The notes beneath the pieces were generated by a model that saw nothing but the letters and a program-made list of their open reading frames with translations, was not told the DNA's origin and did not search any database. DNA of 64,000 nt. Origin: Arabidopsis thaliana (lineage: Eukaryota > Streptophyta > Magnoliopsida > Brassicales > Brassicaceae). The translations under genes were made by a program, and so were the position numbers. This document shows, one piece after another, positions 48,335 through 61,300 of this stretch. Location of the stretch: assembly GCF_000001735.4 (NCBI RefSeq), contig NC_003074.8, positions 17,057,261-17,121,260 of the forward strand, in the 5' to 3' direction. Within the stretch, counting starts at the first letter, position 1; every line of letters starts with the position of its first letter.

Positions 48335-48909
48335 GTGAAGTTCATGGAAAAACTTAACCCAAGTGAAAGTCTTTGGTTTTGTAGTTTTGTTTTTAATATA
48401 CTTTGGCTTTTTAGTTGGGTTCGTAGTCAAAAACTCTTGTGTTAAAGGCTTGTTCACCAAGGTTTGATATACAAGAGGACCTATTGGATTAATAAAGAGA
48501 ATGTAAGAAGAGATTCGAAATTTTGAACAAAGAGCCAAAATTAGTTTCAGGCCAAACACTTGGTTCATATCCTGAAGCGAGCCGTTTCAGCACCAAAGCG
48601 CCTGCTGATTTTGTTGACCAAAGAAAATGCTAGGAACCTTTGGCTCCACGAGCTGAATTTTGTGCCCCACTCCACAGGAAGGCAGTGCACAACTTTTCAA
48701 GTGCTTCCAAACACCCCTTTGGGAGAGGAAAAGTTGTTGTGCAGAAGTTAATAATATGCTAAAGAGGACAGATTGTATCAATTGAAACCTTCCATTTTTT
48801 TTTTCAACTGTTAAGATAAATTGTTTATTTCATGCAACTTATGCTCATAGCAAACTTTATAACTTTATATCATATCGAAGGACTACTTTCATATATGTAT
48901 TTAGATTAG
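48335..48909. other. Intergenic before the CACTA element
   Basis: No gene is visible. Around 48690-48745 the sequence GCACAACTTTTC recurs as an inverted repeat (GAAAAGTTGTTGTGC) about 30 bases away. It could form a hairpin or be a transposon remnant. Confidence 0.5.
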
Positions 48910-48989
48910 ACTCACTACAAGAAAACAGTTAAATACCCACTACACCCGGCAACTACATACATAATCGCTATATTTGGTGACTATTTGGC

Positions 48990-49310
48990 TACAATTATAC
49001 GAGTAGAGGCGAGACGCCTTGGTAGTCGCTAAAGGGCGACTATTATATGACACTTCTTAATGAGTCGCCAAATGTAGTCGTAAATTAGTCGCTATTTTGC
49101 GATTAATATACGACACGTTGTAATAGTCGTTAAATAGCGACTATTATATGACAACTGCGGCGTGTCATTAAATATAGTCGCAAAATAGACGTAATTTGCC
49201 GACTAATATACGACAGCTCGTAATAGTCGTCTAAATAGCGACTATTGGATGACTACAGCGGCGTGTCATTAAATATAGTCGCAAAATAGACGTAATTTTC
49301 GATTAAAAAA
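48990..49310. repeat. Left subterminal repeat array of the CACTA element
   Basis: TAGTCGC/GCGACTA motifs occur many times in both orientations. Two ~100 bp tandem units start at 49111 and 49211 (CGACACGTTGTAATAGTCG and CGACAGCTCGTAATAGTCG) and both include CGGCGTGTCATTAAATATAG. In En/Spm, arrays of this kind bind the TnpA-type protein during transposition; here that is inferred. Confidence 0.85.
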
Positions 49311-49529
49311 ACATGTAATTCGTTTTGTAAGTTGTTGTACCTACTTTAAACGACTACACTATTTAGTCGTGTTTTAGTCACTCAAAAATTGCCTATATAA
49401 TGAAAATTTCTCGTACACAATATTCATTCACAACACAAACACAATACTAATATTACCTTTAAAAAAAATAAACATTTTTGAAGAAAAAAAACGTTTAAAA
49501 ATATATTTAGTTTTATTATTAGTCTTATA

Positions 49530-52500
49530 ATGGCGGGAAACTATAATTATCCGAGTAGCGGTGGTTTTAATCGAGATTGGATGTACAAGAGGTTCGATGA
49601 AATGACGGGAATTTGTCAGCAGAATACGTCGCAGGAGTGGAGGAGTTCTTGACATTTGCTAATAGCCAGCCTATAGTACAAAGTTGTCGAGGTAAATTCC
49701 ATTGTCCTTGTGCTGTGTGCAAGAATAAAAAACATATCGTCTAGGGTAGAAAAGTTAGTAATCATTTGTTTAGTCAAGGATTTATGCCAGATTATTATGT
49801 TTGGTATATGCATGGGGAAGATTTCAACATGAATGTAGGAACGAGTAATTATGTAATTGATAGTACGTATCTAAGAGAGAATTATGAAAGTGCGGGTAAT
49901 GTTGTAGAAGATCCATATGTGGATGTGGGTAATGTTGTAGAAGATCCATATGTGGATATGGTGAACGATGCATTTCGTTATAACGTGGGGTTTGATGATA
50001 ACTATCATCAAGACGGTACTAATCAGAATGTGGAGGAACCAGTACGTAACCATTCTAAAAAATTCTACGACTTGTTAGAAGGTGCTCAAAATCCATTGTA
50101 CGATGGTTGTCGACAAGGCCAGTCTCAATTATCGTTAGCAGCTCGAGTCATGCAGAACAAGGCGGATCATAATATGAGTGAAAGATGTGTGGATTCGGTA
50201 TGTCAAATGTTGACAGATTTTTTACCAGAAGGAAACCAAGCTACTGATTCGCATTACAAGCCAGAAAAATTGATGCGCAATTTAGGCCTTCCTTATTATA
50301 CAATTGATGTTTGTATTAACAATTGTATGATTTTCTGGAAAGAAGACGAAAAGGAAGATAAATGTTGGTTTTGTAGTGCTCAAAGATGGAAGCCTATGGA
50401 TGACTACCGTCGAAGAACCAAAGTGCCATATAATCGTATGTGGTATCTACCTATTGGTGACCGATTGAAGAGAATGTATCAGAGCCACAAGACGGCAGCT
50501 GCAATGCGTTGGCATGCAGAGCACCAATCAAAAGAAGAAGAAATGAATCATCCTTCAGATGTGGCGGAGTGGAGATATTTTCAAGAGCTACATCCCACGT
50601 TTGCCGAAGAACCCCGTAACGTTTATCTCGGATTATGTACCGATGGATTCAATCCATTTGGCATGTCGCGAAATCATTCTTTGTGGCCTGTGATCCTGAC
50701 TCCATACAATTTACCACCGGGTATGTGCATGAATACAGAGTACTTGTTTCTTACAATTTTGAATTCTGGGCCAAATCACCCGCGAGGTAGTCTCGATGTC
50801 TTCCTCCAACCTCTTATTGAGGAGCTAAAAGAGTTATGGTCTACTGGAATCGATGCATATGTTGTGTCTTTGAATCAAAATTTTAATCTAAAAGCAGTGT
50901 TGCTGTGGACGATAAGCGACTTTCCGGCGTACAGCATGTTATCAGGATGGACAACCCACGGTAAACTGCCTTGTCCAATTTGCATGGAAAGTACTAACTC
51001 TTTTTATCTACCTAATGGAAGGAAGACGTGCTGGTTTGATTGTCACCGAAGATTTCTTTCTCATGGTCATCCATTACGGAAGAACAAAAAAGACTTCCGA
51101 AAAGGAAAAGACGCTTCTACCGAGTATCCACCTGAGTCTTTAACCGGTGAGCAAATTTATTACGAGCGGTTGTCTAGTGTAAATCCACCAAGAACCAAGG
51201 ATGTTGGTGGCAACGGTCACGAAAAGAAGATGCCAGGCTATGGGAAGGAACATAACTGGCACAAGGAAAGCATATTATGAGAGCTTTCATATTGGAAGAA
51301 TCTGAATCTCCGACATTGTATCGATGTGATGCATACAGAGAAGAATTTTTTGGATAACATAATGAATACTCTTATGAGCGTGAAGGGTAAATCAAAGGAC
51401 AACATAATGGCAAGAATGGATATAGAACGATTTTGTTCTCGGCCTGACTTACATATTGATAGTAAGGGAAAAGCTCCATTTCCAGCTTATACATTGACAA
51501 ATGAAGCCAAAATGAGTTTATTGCAATGTGTTAAACATGCAATCAAATTCCCTGATGGTTATTCGTCTGATTTGAGTAGTTGTGTTGATATGGAGAATGG
51601 GAAGTTATCAGGTATGAAGAGTCATGATTGCCATGTTTTCATGGAGCGGTTACTTCCATTTATCTTTGCAGAACTCCTCGACCGGAACGTTCACCTTGCA
51701 TTATCAGGTAAAATAAGAATATAATTTACTCTTTATATCATATATGCACTTGAGATGATGATTTTTTTTTCCAGGGGTTGGCGCATTTTTTAGAGACTTA
51801 TGTTCGAGAACTTTGCAGAAAAGTCGCGTTCAAATTCTTAAGCAGAACATTGTTTTGATCATATGCAACTTAGAGAAGATCTTCCCACCATCATTTTTTG
51901 ATGTTATAGAGCACCTGCCTATACATCTCCCCTACGAAGCAGAATTGGGCGGTCCTGTCCAATATAAGTGGATGTATCCTTTTGAGAGGTTTTTTAAAAA
52001 GTTGAAAGGAAAAGCAAAAAATAAAAGATATGCGACCGGATCAATTGTTCAGTCATATATCAATGACGAGATTTCTTATTTCTCAGAGCACTACTTTGCC
52101 GATAATATACAAACAAAATCAAGGTAACCATGAATTATCGATGTGATGCAAGTTTTCAATGCGCAAAAATAACCATGAATTACCTCTTTTGGATCAGGTT
52201 AACAAGATTCAATGAGGGTGAAGTTCCTGTATATCATGTTCCTGGAGTACCTACTATATTTAGTTCTGTTGGTCGTCCAAGTGGAGAAATACGTGAAGTA
52301 TGGCTATAAGAGGAAGACTATCAATGCGCACATGGATATGTTATACGGAATTGTGATTATTTTCAAGTAATTGAGAGGTATATAACAAAGTCATACTCCC
52401 ATTTTAAGTTAATTATATAAATGTTTGTTTACTAACCCTTATATGTTGTTTTTGTCTTTATATAGTATGTTCGAAGATTTTCTTTCTATTAAATATCCAG

Positions 52501-53454
52501 GATTGAACGAAAAAGAACTTTTCGTGAAAAGAAACGAGGAATATCATGTGTGGGTGAAAGATTATGTATGTCTAAATAGTTTATAATATATATGATTTGC
52601 ATTTATTTATTGTTATTCTTATCTCTATAATGATGTTTATTTCTAAATTTGCATACAGGTTACATATTGGAACTCTAGTAATCCTTTTCCAACTTGGGTT
52701 CAAGAGATAGTCAATGGACCTTTGCACAAAGTCAAAACATGGCCAGTGTATTTTACAAGAGGCTATTTGTTTCATACGCAGAGTCATGGAGCAGGACGTA
52801 AGACTTGTAACTATGGTGTATGTGTGAAAGGTGAAAATTATACGGATGCATCTGACGCAGCAGATTTTTACGGCAACTTAACTGATATCATAGAACTTGA
52901 GTATGAGGGGGTGGTCAGTTTGAAAATCACACTTTTTAAATGTTCGTGGTATGACCCTAAGCTCGGAAGAGGTACTCGGAGGAGCAATAGTGGTGTTGTC
53001 GACGTTCTTTCATCGAGGAAATATAACAAATACGAACCCTTTATTTTAGGTACGTATGGTATATATATATGGTCATTTAGTTTTTCTAGTTCATATACAA
53101 ATATCTAATTCTCCAAATATGGTGCATTTACAAACAACATCTCAAGCGGAACTAGTGTGCTTTATTCCTTATCCATACACGAAAAAACCAAAGCGGGAGT
53201 TGCTCAATGTTTTAAAAGTAAATCCAAGGGGAAACATATTAGGAGAATATGAAAATAAAGACCCGAGTTTATTGCAAACAGAAAATGATGATGCTGTTTT
53301 AATAACAACAATAGAAGATCTTGTACTCGACAATTTGACAATCAATCGCAACCCCATAAACCTCGATTTAGATGCCGGAGATGCTGATCCAGAAGATGAA
53401 TTTCGATGTAATTTATCGTCTTCTGATGATGAAGAACAACAAGACGAAGAATAA
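49530..53454 (+). pseudogene. CACTA transposase (TNP2 type), nearly intact
   Basis: This catalyses excision and insertion of CACTA elements in the nucleus. From 49530 (MAGNYNYPSSGG) it has a transposase-associated N-terminal domain (VEEFLTFANSQ, FHCPCAVCKNK). This is broken by a one-base shift near 49620 and a TAG at 49743-49745. A long open frame, 49766-51277, holds the TNP2 core (NHSLWPVILTPYNLPPGMCM, LSGWTTHGKLPCPICME). A single TGA in place of TGG at 51278-51280 interrupts it, and the same frame continues (HCIDVMHTEKNFLDNI) to 51711. After an intron (acceptor near 51774) comes a DUF4218-like part (HLPYEAELGGPVQYKWMYPF). Further exons follow with a DUF4216-like part (HKVKTWPVYFTRGYLF, TLFKCSWYDP) and an acidic C-terminus (SSSDDEEQQDEE). 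Confidence 0.88.
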
Positions 53455-53604
53455 TATTAGTTTTGTGTTTATGATATGTACATAAGTTATTTTGAAATAC
53501 TATGCAAACATTTTTAAATTATTTTGAAAAACTATATTTATTAAGTATGTTATGTTTATTTATATTTCTATAGATAATTACTATTTTTGAATATCTATGG
53601 CCCA

Positions 53605-53860
53605 AAAAAACACAAGGCCCAAACCCAATTATTAAAAATTAAACAAAGCGACTAATTTGTGACAATTTAGCGACTATAACCATTCTATTGGGCCAAAATA
53701 ACTCGAGGCCCAAATAGGGTGACTAATTTGTGACAATTTAGCGACTACCGAAAAATTATTGGGCCAAAAATTTCGAGGCCCAAAATTGGTGACTAATATG
53801 TGACAATATAGCGACTAATGTTTAAATTTTGAGAACTTTTTAGGCCCAAACCCATTAGAC
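53605..53860. repeat. Internal spacer repeats resembling the CACTA subterminal motifs
   Basis: Three ~70 bp tandem units each contain GACTAAT(T/A)TGTGACAAT followed by TAGCGACTA (starting at about 53649, 53719 and 53789), separated by GGCCCAAA/TTGGGCCAAA phrases. The GCGACTA core is the same as in the terminal arrays. The block sits between the transposase stop and the second gene, where its promoter should be. Confidence 0.8.
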
Positions 53861-54180
53861 CCAATCCCTTTCAATGTCAAAACCCTAAGTTCCATCTCTT
53901 TCTCTTCGAAACATCCGCAGCCTTCTTCTTCGATTTCTCTCTTCCTCTTCGATTTCCTCTGCGAAACCCTAGCAAATTTCTCTCTTCCTCTTCGATTTTC
54001 CTCTTAATCTCTCTACCAAACATCTGCAGTCTTCTTCTTCTTCAATCTCTCTCTTCGATTTCCTCTTTGAAACCCTACCAAATCAATCTTTCCTCTTCGT
54101 TTTTCTCTTAAATCTCTTCTTCTTCTTCTTCGATTTCGTCGATTTGAACCTCTGTCTCATCTAGATCTCTCCTTAATATC

Positions 54181-57056
54181 ATGTTTGGGCGAGGAAAAAA
54201 GAAGCGAACCAGTCCTAACCTTGCTCAGAGAGCCTCCACATCCACGGCTGGTCGACGACCTCGTTCTCTCCCGTCCCAGTACAATTTCACGCCGACAGCA
54301 GAACGGTCGCCTCAGCTACAGACGCCTGCATCAGAAGACGCGGTCCTCCTTTAAAGGCAACGGCAGCTCATGTTCGGAGCTATCCGCCGCCTCTGCAGTT
54401 GTTCCAGCACTCTGGCAGTTGACAACCTGAAGTGCAAAGGTCTGCCTCCGTGGAAGTGCAGAACAATCCTGCGAATCAAGGCGCGACTACTCAGCAGGTT
54501 CCTCCGGCTCCTCAACAAGACCCTCCGCCTTCTCAGCAAGACCCTCTGCCTTCTGCAGTTCAAGAGTCTTGGGCTCACAGTCACCCATCCTCTCAAGGCA
54601 ACAACTTCGAAGAATATCCACCTTTCTCGCCGGATCTCCAGGAGGACACACTTCAATCCCTAAACGATCTTCTTATGTTGCCGGAGAGGGATAAGTTCGT
54701 CACCGTCCTCTCTCCCGTTCCTCGACCGAATACCACCTGGTATGATCTTCTTCTTCTCTTGTTTGTGATCCCATGTTGTGTTCAATTAGGGTTTAGTTGA
54801 GAAATGAGCTTTGTGAGATTGATTAGATTAAGAAAATGTCTGAATTGATTCTTTGTTGTGTCTCGTGTTGTGTTGGTCTGAAAGTTTTGTTCTTAGGATT
54901 TAAGTTATGTGTTTTGTTCTTAGGGTTTAGTTGGGTAATGATCTTTGTGACGTGTTGTGTTGGTCTGAAAGTCCTTGATATTATAGATGTTACTTTGCAG
55001 CCACAATCTATTCTCATGTTTGAAGAGTCTTGTTGTGTTGGTCTTATTTTGTTGTTTGCGAGAACAGGTAGTTTAAGTTGTGTTTTGATCTTAGGGTTTA
55101 GTTGAGTAATGAGCTTTGTGAGATTGATTAGATTGAGAAAATGTCTGAAATGATTCTCTGTTGTGTCTCGTGTTGTGTTGGTCTGAAAGTCTGAAAGTTT
55201 TGTTCTTAGGATTTAAGTTATGTGTTTTGTTATTAGGGTTTAGTTGGGTAATGATCTTTGTGACGTGTTGTGTTGGTCTGAAAGTCTTTGATATTATAGA
55301 TGTTACTTTGCAGCCACAATCTATTCTGTTGTTTGAAGAGTCTTGTTGTGTTGGTCTTATTTTGTTGTTTGCGAGAACATGTTTTGTTAAGTTGTGTTTT
55401 GATCTTAGGGTTTAGTTGAGTAATGAGCTTTGTGAGATTGATTAGATTGAGAAAATGTCTGAATTGATTCTTTGTTTTAGTCTCGTGTTGTGTTGGTCTT
55501 TGGTCTTTGATATTTTGATGTTCTTTGCAGCCACAATCTATTGCAATGTGTTTGAAGAGCCTTGTCGTCTAGGTCTCTACTCTACTTGTTGTTTGCGAGA
55601 ACAACTGCTTGTGGCTGCAAAGTATCGTGTCTGTCATTGTGTAAGTTTAGTTCTAGATCTTTGCAGCCACAATCTATGTTCTGCTCTATATGATCTGTTT
55701 GTACTTTGCAGCCACAATTTATGTTTTGCTAGTCTTTGGTCTGATATTTAGATATTTTCTGCCATATAATAACTGCTTGTTTTTCTTGTGTTTGGAGGTT
55801 TACTCGGGACACAAACTCACGACTTGTTAGGAATATCACTAGAGTGTTTACAAACAAGTTTGATGGTCCCTACTACAGCTGGACATGTGTGCCTCAAGAG
55901 AGACAAGAGAAATACTTCCTCGAGTTTGCTGTTAACTGTTCTTTCAGCCCTTCTTTTATATAGTTGATTACACTTCTTTTTTTTACTGACATTACCTTTT
56001 CTATTTGTAGAAAACACACCATTGGGATCCTTTGATCACAGGGACTGTTCAGTTTTACTTCAACGAGATCTGTTTAAGGCGAATGAAAGGCATGGTTAGC
56101 ACTGTAAGAACTAGTCGAAAGAAACCTAAATGGATTGGGAAAACTCTATGGAAGGAAATGACTGCGTACTGGGACACTGAAGAAGCTCAGGAAAGAAGTC
56201 AAATCTATTCAAATGCCCGTATGTCTGACCGTAATGGTCTAGGTCCTCACATACACTTCTTAGGGTCTAAGTCATATCATCAAATCCGGGACGAATTGGC
56301 AAGTCTTCTCTCTGTTTACTCCTTTGCAACTTTAACTCGATGTTTCAATGTACTTTTCTATGACTTGTTTTTTTTTTCATTACAGGAAGACCAATTGGGC
56401 AAAACTGTCAGTATTGGTGACGTTTTCATCAAAACACATACAAAACCTGATGGGACGTATGTTGATCGAAAGGCAGAGAAGATTTCAGAGTTATATCAGA
56501 AGAATTTGCAGCTGAGGCAGTCTGAGCTCGAGGCTGAAGCTTCTGCTGTTTCAGATGGCACTTCGCGGGTACGGGAGCTCACAGCTGAGGAATGTACAAC
56601 CATATTTCTTCAGGTAACGTTTTATGTTTCCCAATTTAGTGTTTTTGAGTTGTCTTTTTCAGTCTCTAATCTCAGCTTTTATCATACTATGCAGTCCACT
56701 GAGAGGGATTCGAGAGGCGTTCCTTATGGAGTAGGAAGCCTCAAAGAGTCTCTTGTCAATGGCAAGCGGAAGCAAGCAGGTGACTCAACTTCTTTTGTGG
56801 CTTTGCAAGAACAATTACTTGAAGCTCAACGCAAGATAGAAGAGCAGGTCTCTTGCATTCAGAGGCGTGAAGCTGAGAATTCCCAAGCTGCAGATGAGCA
56901 GAAGAAGAAGCTTGAGCACTTGTCCTTAGAGGAGAAGTTTTTGCGCGAAAATGATCCTCGGTTCCTCAATTTCCTCGAATCTCATTCAGCTAAGGAGACA
57001 ACCACAGATCCTATCTCACCCTCTCCAGCTGCCTCTCCCTCTTCATCTGCTTCATA
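54181..57056 (+). pseudogene. Second CACTA gene, plant Ptta/En/Spm-type protein
   Basis: This is likely the DNA-binding/regulatory partner of the transposase. Exon 1 starts at 54181 (MFGRGKKKRTSPNLAQRAS). A frameshift near 54340 and a TGA at about 54419 break it, then the frame is open again (QNNPANQGATTQQVPPAPQQ) to the donor at 54739. After a repeat-filled intron an exon from about 55798 gives FTRDTNSRLVRNITRVF and then YYSWTCVPQERQEKYFLEF. The next exon (from about 56011) gives HWDPLITGTVQFYFNEIC and KKPKWIGKTLWKEM, the conserved Ptta/En/Spm region. The C-terminus is a coiled coil (about 56800-56960, EEQVSCIQRREAENSQA) with a Ser/Pro-rich tail. Gln-rich N-terminus and coiled coil would suit dimerisation on repeat arrays. 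Confidence 0.8.
54806..55560. repeat. ~310 bp tandem repeat in the first intron of the second CACTA gene
   Basis: Units begin with GAGCTTTGTGAGATTGATTA at 54806, 55111 and 55425, giving periods of 305 and 314 bases. The first two are nearly identical and the third is partial. Each unit repeats GTGTTGGTCTGAAAGT and TTTGCAGCCACAATCTATT. Short open frames here are by-products of the repeat. Confidence 0.85.
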
Positions 57057-57329
57057 GGTCTGAATCTTAACTCCTTCCTCAAGACTCAATATCAAGGCTC
57101 AAAGTTTTTATATGTGTACTTGTGTTGCTTGTGCTTATGCTGAACAAAATTCTAAGTTGTAGTGAATCGAACATGTTTCTGTAATTTGGGTTTTGTACTT
57201 TTCTGAAATGACAATAAATTTGTTTTCATGCTTCTTGTATGTGTTTATGCTTATTGTAAAGTTTTGTTTTCTCAGGAAGGTTTCAATCTTTATAACAATC
57301 ATATAGATGTTCTAATAACAACAATAGTC

Positions 57330-57838
57330 GCAAATTTAGTCATCAAAAATGTAACCAAGCAGTCGTTTATTTATAACAATTCAGTCACAAAAATTTCCGA
57401 CTAAGTGCTATTTTAGTCGCAAATCAGTCTTAAAAATAGTGACAACGTAGTCGTAAATTTTAACGACTAATTACCAACAACGACTAAATAACCCTCAAGT
57501 TAATCGTTAATTTGTCGTCTAATAGTCGCTAAATTTAGTGACAACGTAGTCGTAAATTTTAACGACTAATTGCCTACAACGACTAAATAACCCTCAAGTT
57601 ATTCGTTAATTTGTCGTCTAATAGTCGCGAAATTTAACGACTAAAATGTCTCTAAAAAAGCGATTACCCAAACTTAGTCGTAACTTTGTCGCTCTTTTGC
57701 GACTAAAATACGATTACGTTATTTAGCGACTCTCGATTAGCGACTAATTTTAATAGTCGTTTATTTGTCGTAAATAGGAGTTTAACGACTACAGAGTAAC
57801 TAATACTGTAGTCGGTAAATGACAATTTTCTTGTAGTG
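57330..57838. repeat. Right subterminal repeat array of the CACTA element
   Basis: It is dense in TAGTCG, CGACTA and TAGTCGCTAAAT motifs. Two ~99 bp tandem units start GTGACAACGTAGTCGTAAAT at 57439 and 57538 and differ at only a few bases. Confidence 0.85.
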
Positions 57839-57841
57839 ACT

Positions 57842-58368
57842 GGATTATCAGCCACTGTAAATGCGGGTTACTATTAGTTTATAAGAATTATGTTTTGGGT
57901 TTTTATGTGTGTTTAAACTATATTTGAGCTAGTTAGACTTACTTAACTCTTTAGCATTTTCGCTATCCTTAAAGTGTGTCAATAAGAAAAGAAAACTTAT
58001 TAAAGCAATATTTTTACAAGTTATACCTATCAAATTTTGGAGTGCATGCAAATGAGATTTCGAAGATAGGATTCGATCGGTCAGTTGCATATGTGATCGT
58101 AATATAATGATGGCCATTGGCCAACGGACCCGACAACGTGACCTGTTTTTACATTATTGATCCTTTCTCTCTAGTTTTCGAATAAAAAAAAGACTAGTAT
58201 TAATTTGATATTTTCCAATTGAACATTAAGAACGTGGAGCCAAGTGGCTGTGGTTAATACATATATGTATGATTATATGGTAGTGGCATCGCTTACTATA
58301 AGATAAGCTAAACAAAGAAAAAACTTTTATATTTCCTATCCAAAGAAAGACTAGAGAGTGGTAGAGAA
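57842..58368. other. Intergenic and promoter of 2OG oxygenase copy 2
   Basis: No gene is visible. This is the 5' region of copy 2, with AT-rich stretches and no repeat of note. Confidence 0.5.
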
Positions 58369-61300
58369 ATGGAGAATAAAACTGAGGAAGAGGTATCAAT
58401 CATCAAAGTTTCTTCCCTTACTTGCATCGATCTCGACAACTCTGATCTTCATCAATCAGCTGTTTTACTCAAGCAGGTCTACGTCCATTTATTTTTCTTA
58501 AAACTGATTACAGTATGAACATTATACCTTCCGCGAAAAAACATTATTAATTCGGTCATTATGTGTTATATATATATTCTTGTTCCAGGCATGTCTCGAT
58601 AGTGGATTTTTCTATGTCATAAATCATGGTATAAGTGAGGAACTCAAGGATGAGGCTTTCGAGCACAGCAAGAAGTTCTTCGCTCTTCCTTTGGAAGAGA
58701 AGATGAAAGTCTTGAGAAACGAAAAGTATCGAGGCTATGCACCATTCCATGATTCTCTCTTAGACCCTGAAAACCAAGTCCGAGGTCTGTCAGATCAGCT
58801 TTCGCTTGCTTAGGCTAAAAGTTTTGTTGTTCATGTATATCTCACTCTTGTTGTAATGTGATGGGGTTTAGGGGACTACAAAGAGGGTTTTACCATTGGG
58901 TTCGAAGGTAGCAAAGATGGTCCCCATTGGGATAAACCATTCCATAGCCCCAATATTTGGCCTAACCCTGGTTAGTTTTTACCGTCTCATTGTTTGTTAA
59001 TTTATGCTTTGATCTTTAAATAAACTCTAATGTTTTTTGTAGACGTTTTGCCCGGATGGCGGGAGACCATGGAGAAATATTATCAAGAAGCATTGTAAGT
59101 GTCATGTTTGTTTAGAAAATATTTAAATAGGGAAATCAAGTGGGAAAATTTGCTAATGACTTAAAGGATAAAAATTTAGTTGGAAATTAGGTGGAAAGTT
59201 TGATTTAAAACAACTTGACTCTTTTTCTCCCAATGAATGTGACATCTCTCTCTCCACATTAGTTATAAACAAAAATATTCCACATATAGAATTCCCTCAG
59301 AGCATCCACATTGGACATACCTTTGTAGGTGTTTCAAAAGTAAATTAAGATTAAATTTAAAGACATCTTCTATTTTGGGGGTCTGAAATGTCTTTCTAAA
59401 TACTCTATTACACATTTAAAGACACACCTTCTTGTTTCTTCTATTATTTTTAACTAGATGAATTCTCACGGTACGCGTGGGTTTGTTTTAAAAATTGTTA
59501 ATAAAAATATGTTAATTGTTTTAATCGCTAATTTATGTTTATTTTTTTGTTTATTATTGTATAACTAATAGAATTAGACTCATAATAGTATTTACGTTTC
59601 GACAGTTGTTCCAAATACCACCACCTCAGTGATAATTTAAGTGAGTGTATATTTAATGTTATGTATATCGATATTGTGAACTTGAGTTGTATCTAATGTT
59701 TTCATTTTTTAATTTCCGTATAGGTTATACATGATGATGGTTTTGTATCCTATTTATGGTACTTGTCCCTTGGTAAACATTTACTGATGTTGTTTGAAAC
59801 ACATATAAAAATAAATTGGTTATGATGTTGTCCCGTGGTAAACAATGTCTGTTTGAATATTTATAGAGCTTATAGTAGTGAAAGCTTGTAATCCCATAAG
59901 CTGGGAGTGTGAATATGTTTTAGTGAAATAAATTGTGCATCTATTTAAAAGACAGTTACAGCTGCTTGTTCCTTGATTCAGTTCTGTGTAGCTTCTACTG
60001 TGGCATCCATTCTGGCAGTTACAAGGTATAAAACGTTTTTTCTAAATAAATATGATGTACAGAAAGGGAGACTACATTGTTGGATTTAGAAGCATTAAGC
60101 CATCATTGAAATGGGGCCGACCTATTAGTATTGCACTCTAATAGATTCTAAAACACATATGGCCCATCTGGCATGAGCTATTTTGTTTACTCTATTTGAC
60201 ACTTATAATTAGAAGCTGATGTGTAAAAAATAAAAGCTGAATCATATTAATGAAATGTTTTTATTGGAAGATTAGAAAGCTGATGTGTCATCTCCAGAAA
60301 AGCTTAAAATGCTGACGTGGCAAAATGATGGAGAGAGTTGAGCTTCTTTCATATATATGATTTAAAGACATCTTCATACAATCTCCATTGCACATAAAAA
60401 TGAGGGTATTTAATTTGAAATAAGATTATAAAAAGAAAACAATAGACATTTTTAGTTAGAGAGAGTCTAGATAGAGACATTTGAATACTCTCTCTCTTGT
60501 ATGGTTCTTCCCGTGTCAACTTTTTATTTGTTTTTAAATTTTAAATAATTAAACTAAATAAAAAGTATTATTATTAAATTTTAAAGATACACTTATCATT
60601 AGTTAACCAATGCAGATGCTCTCAAAGTATCACCAATGAAGATGGTCTAAACGACTTCAGTTACTTTTGGTCTAAATTTTTTGTTATATTGCTTTTTTGG
60701 TCACAAATATCAGACCATTAATTAAGGGGATGGTAAAAAAAAATATCATAGCATTGAGTAACAATGATATATCACTAATTTTCCTTTATTCGTCATTGTA
60801 TTTATAGTTAAAACTTAAATACGAAAAAAAGAAAAACGTTAGGCAAATATTTAGAATTCTGAACTCTAGTATCATGTCAAAACTTATGGATATGCATCTT
60901 AAAATTAATTGACAATACTATACTAGGTGCCATACATATATTTTCTGTGGAACTCTTAAGGAACAAAGTTTTTCAAACTGTATACTTATGATGAGCCCTT
61001 CTACATGATCAGGAGGGTTTGTAAGTCTATTGCGAAAATAATGGCTTTGGCGCTCGACTTGGATGTGGATTACTTTAATACACCAGAGATGCTGGGAAAT
61101 CCAATTGCAGATATGGTCTTGTTTCACTATGAAGGTATTTTCTTAATTGCATTAGCTTTGTATGTCAATGTCATACTTATTCTCATTATTCTTCATTTTT
61201 TGTTATATTTTAGGGAAGTCTGATCCCTCGAAAGGAATATATGCATGTGGAGCACATTCTGATTTCGGAATGATGTCTCTCTTAGCAACTGATGGTGTCA

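Larger units (their letters stand above)
48913..57838 (+). mobile_element. Complete CACTA (En/Spm) DNA transposon, 8926 bp
   Basis: The termini are CACTACAAGAAAA (48913) and its exact inverted form TTTTCTTGTAGTG (ending 57838), flanked by ACT target duplications at 48910-48912 and 57839-57841. That is the hallmark 3 bp duplication of the superfamily. Inside, left to right, are subterminal repeats, a TNP2-type transposase gene, a spacer with further repeats, a second gene of the plant Ptta/En/Spm type, and right subterminal repeats. Perfect ends and long open frames point to a recent insertion. Both genes carry one or two inactivating changes, so it would need a helper. Confidence 0.95.

Noticed and set aside
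49871-50053. 60-codon antisense open frame with a repeated HIWIFYNIT phrase
   Set aside because: Shadow of a 33 bp direct repeat in the transposase frame (two copies of NVVEDPYVD).
54836-55751. Three similar open frames rich in CCVG and LFLGF
   Set aside because: They are by-products of the ~310 bp tandem repeat in the intron of the second CACTA gene.
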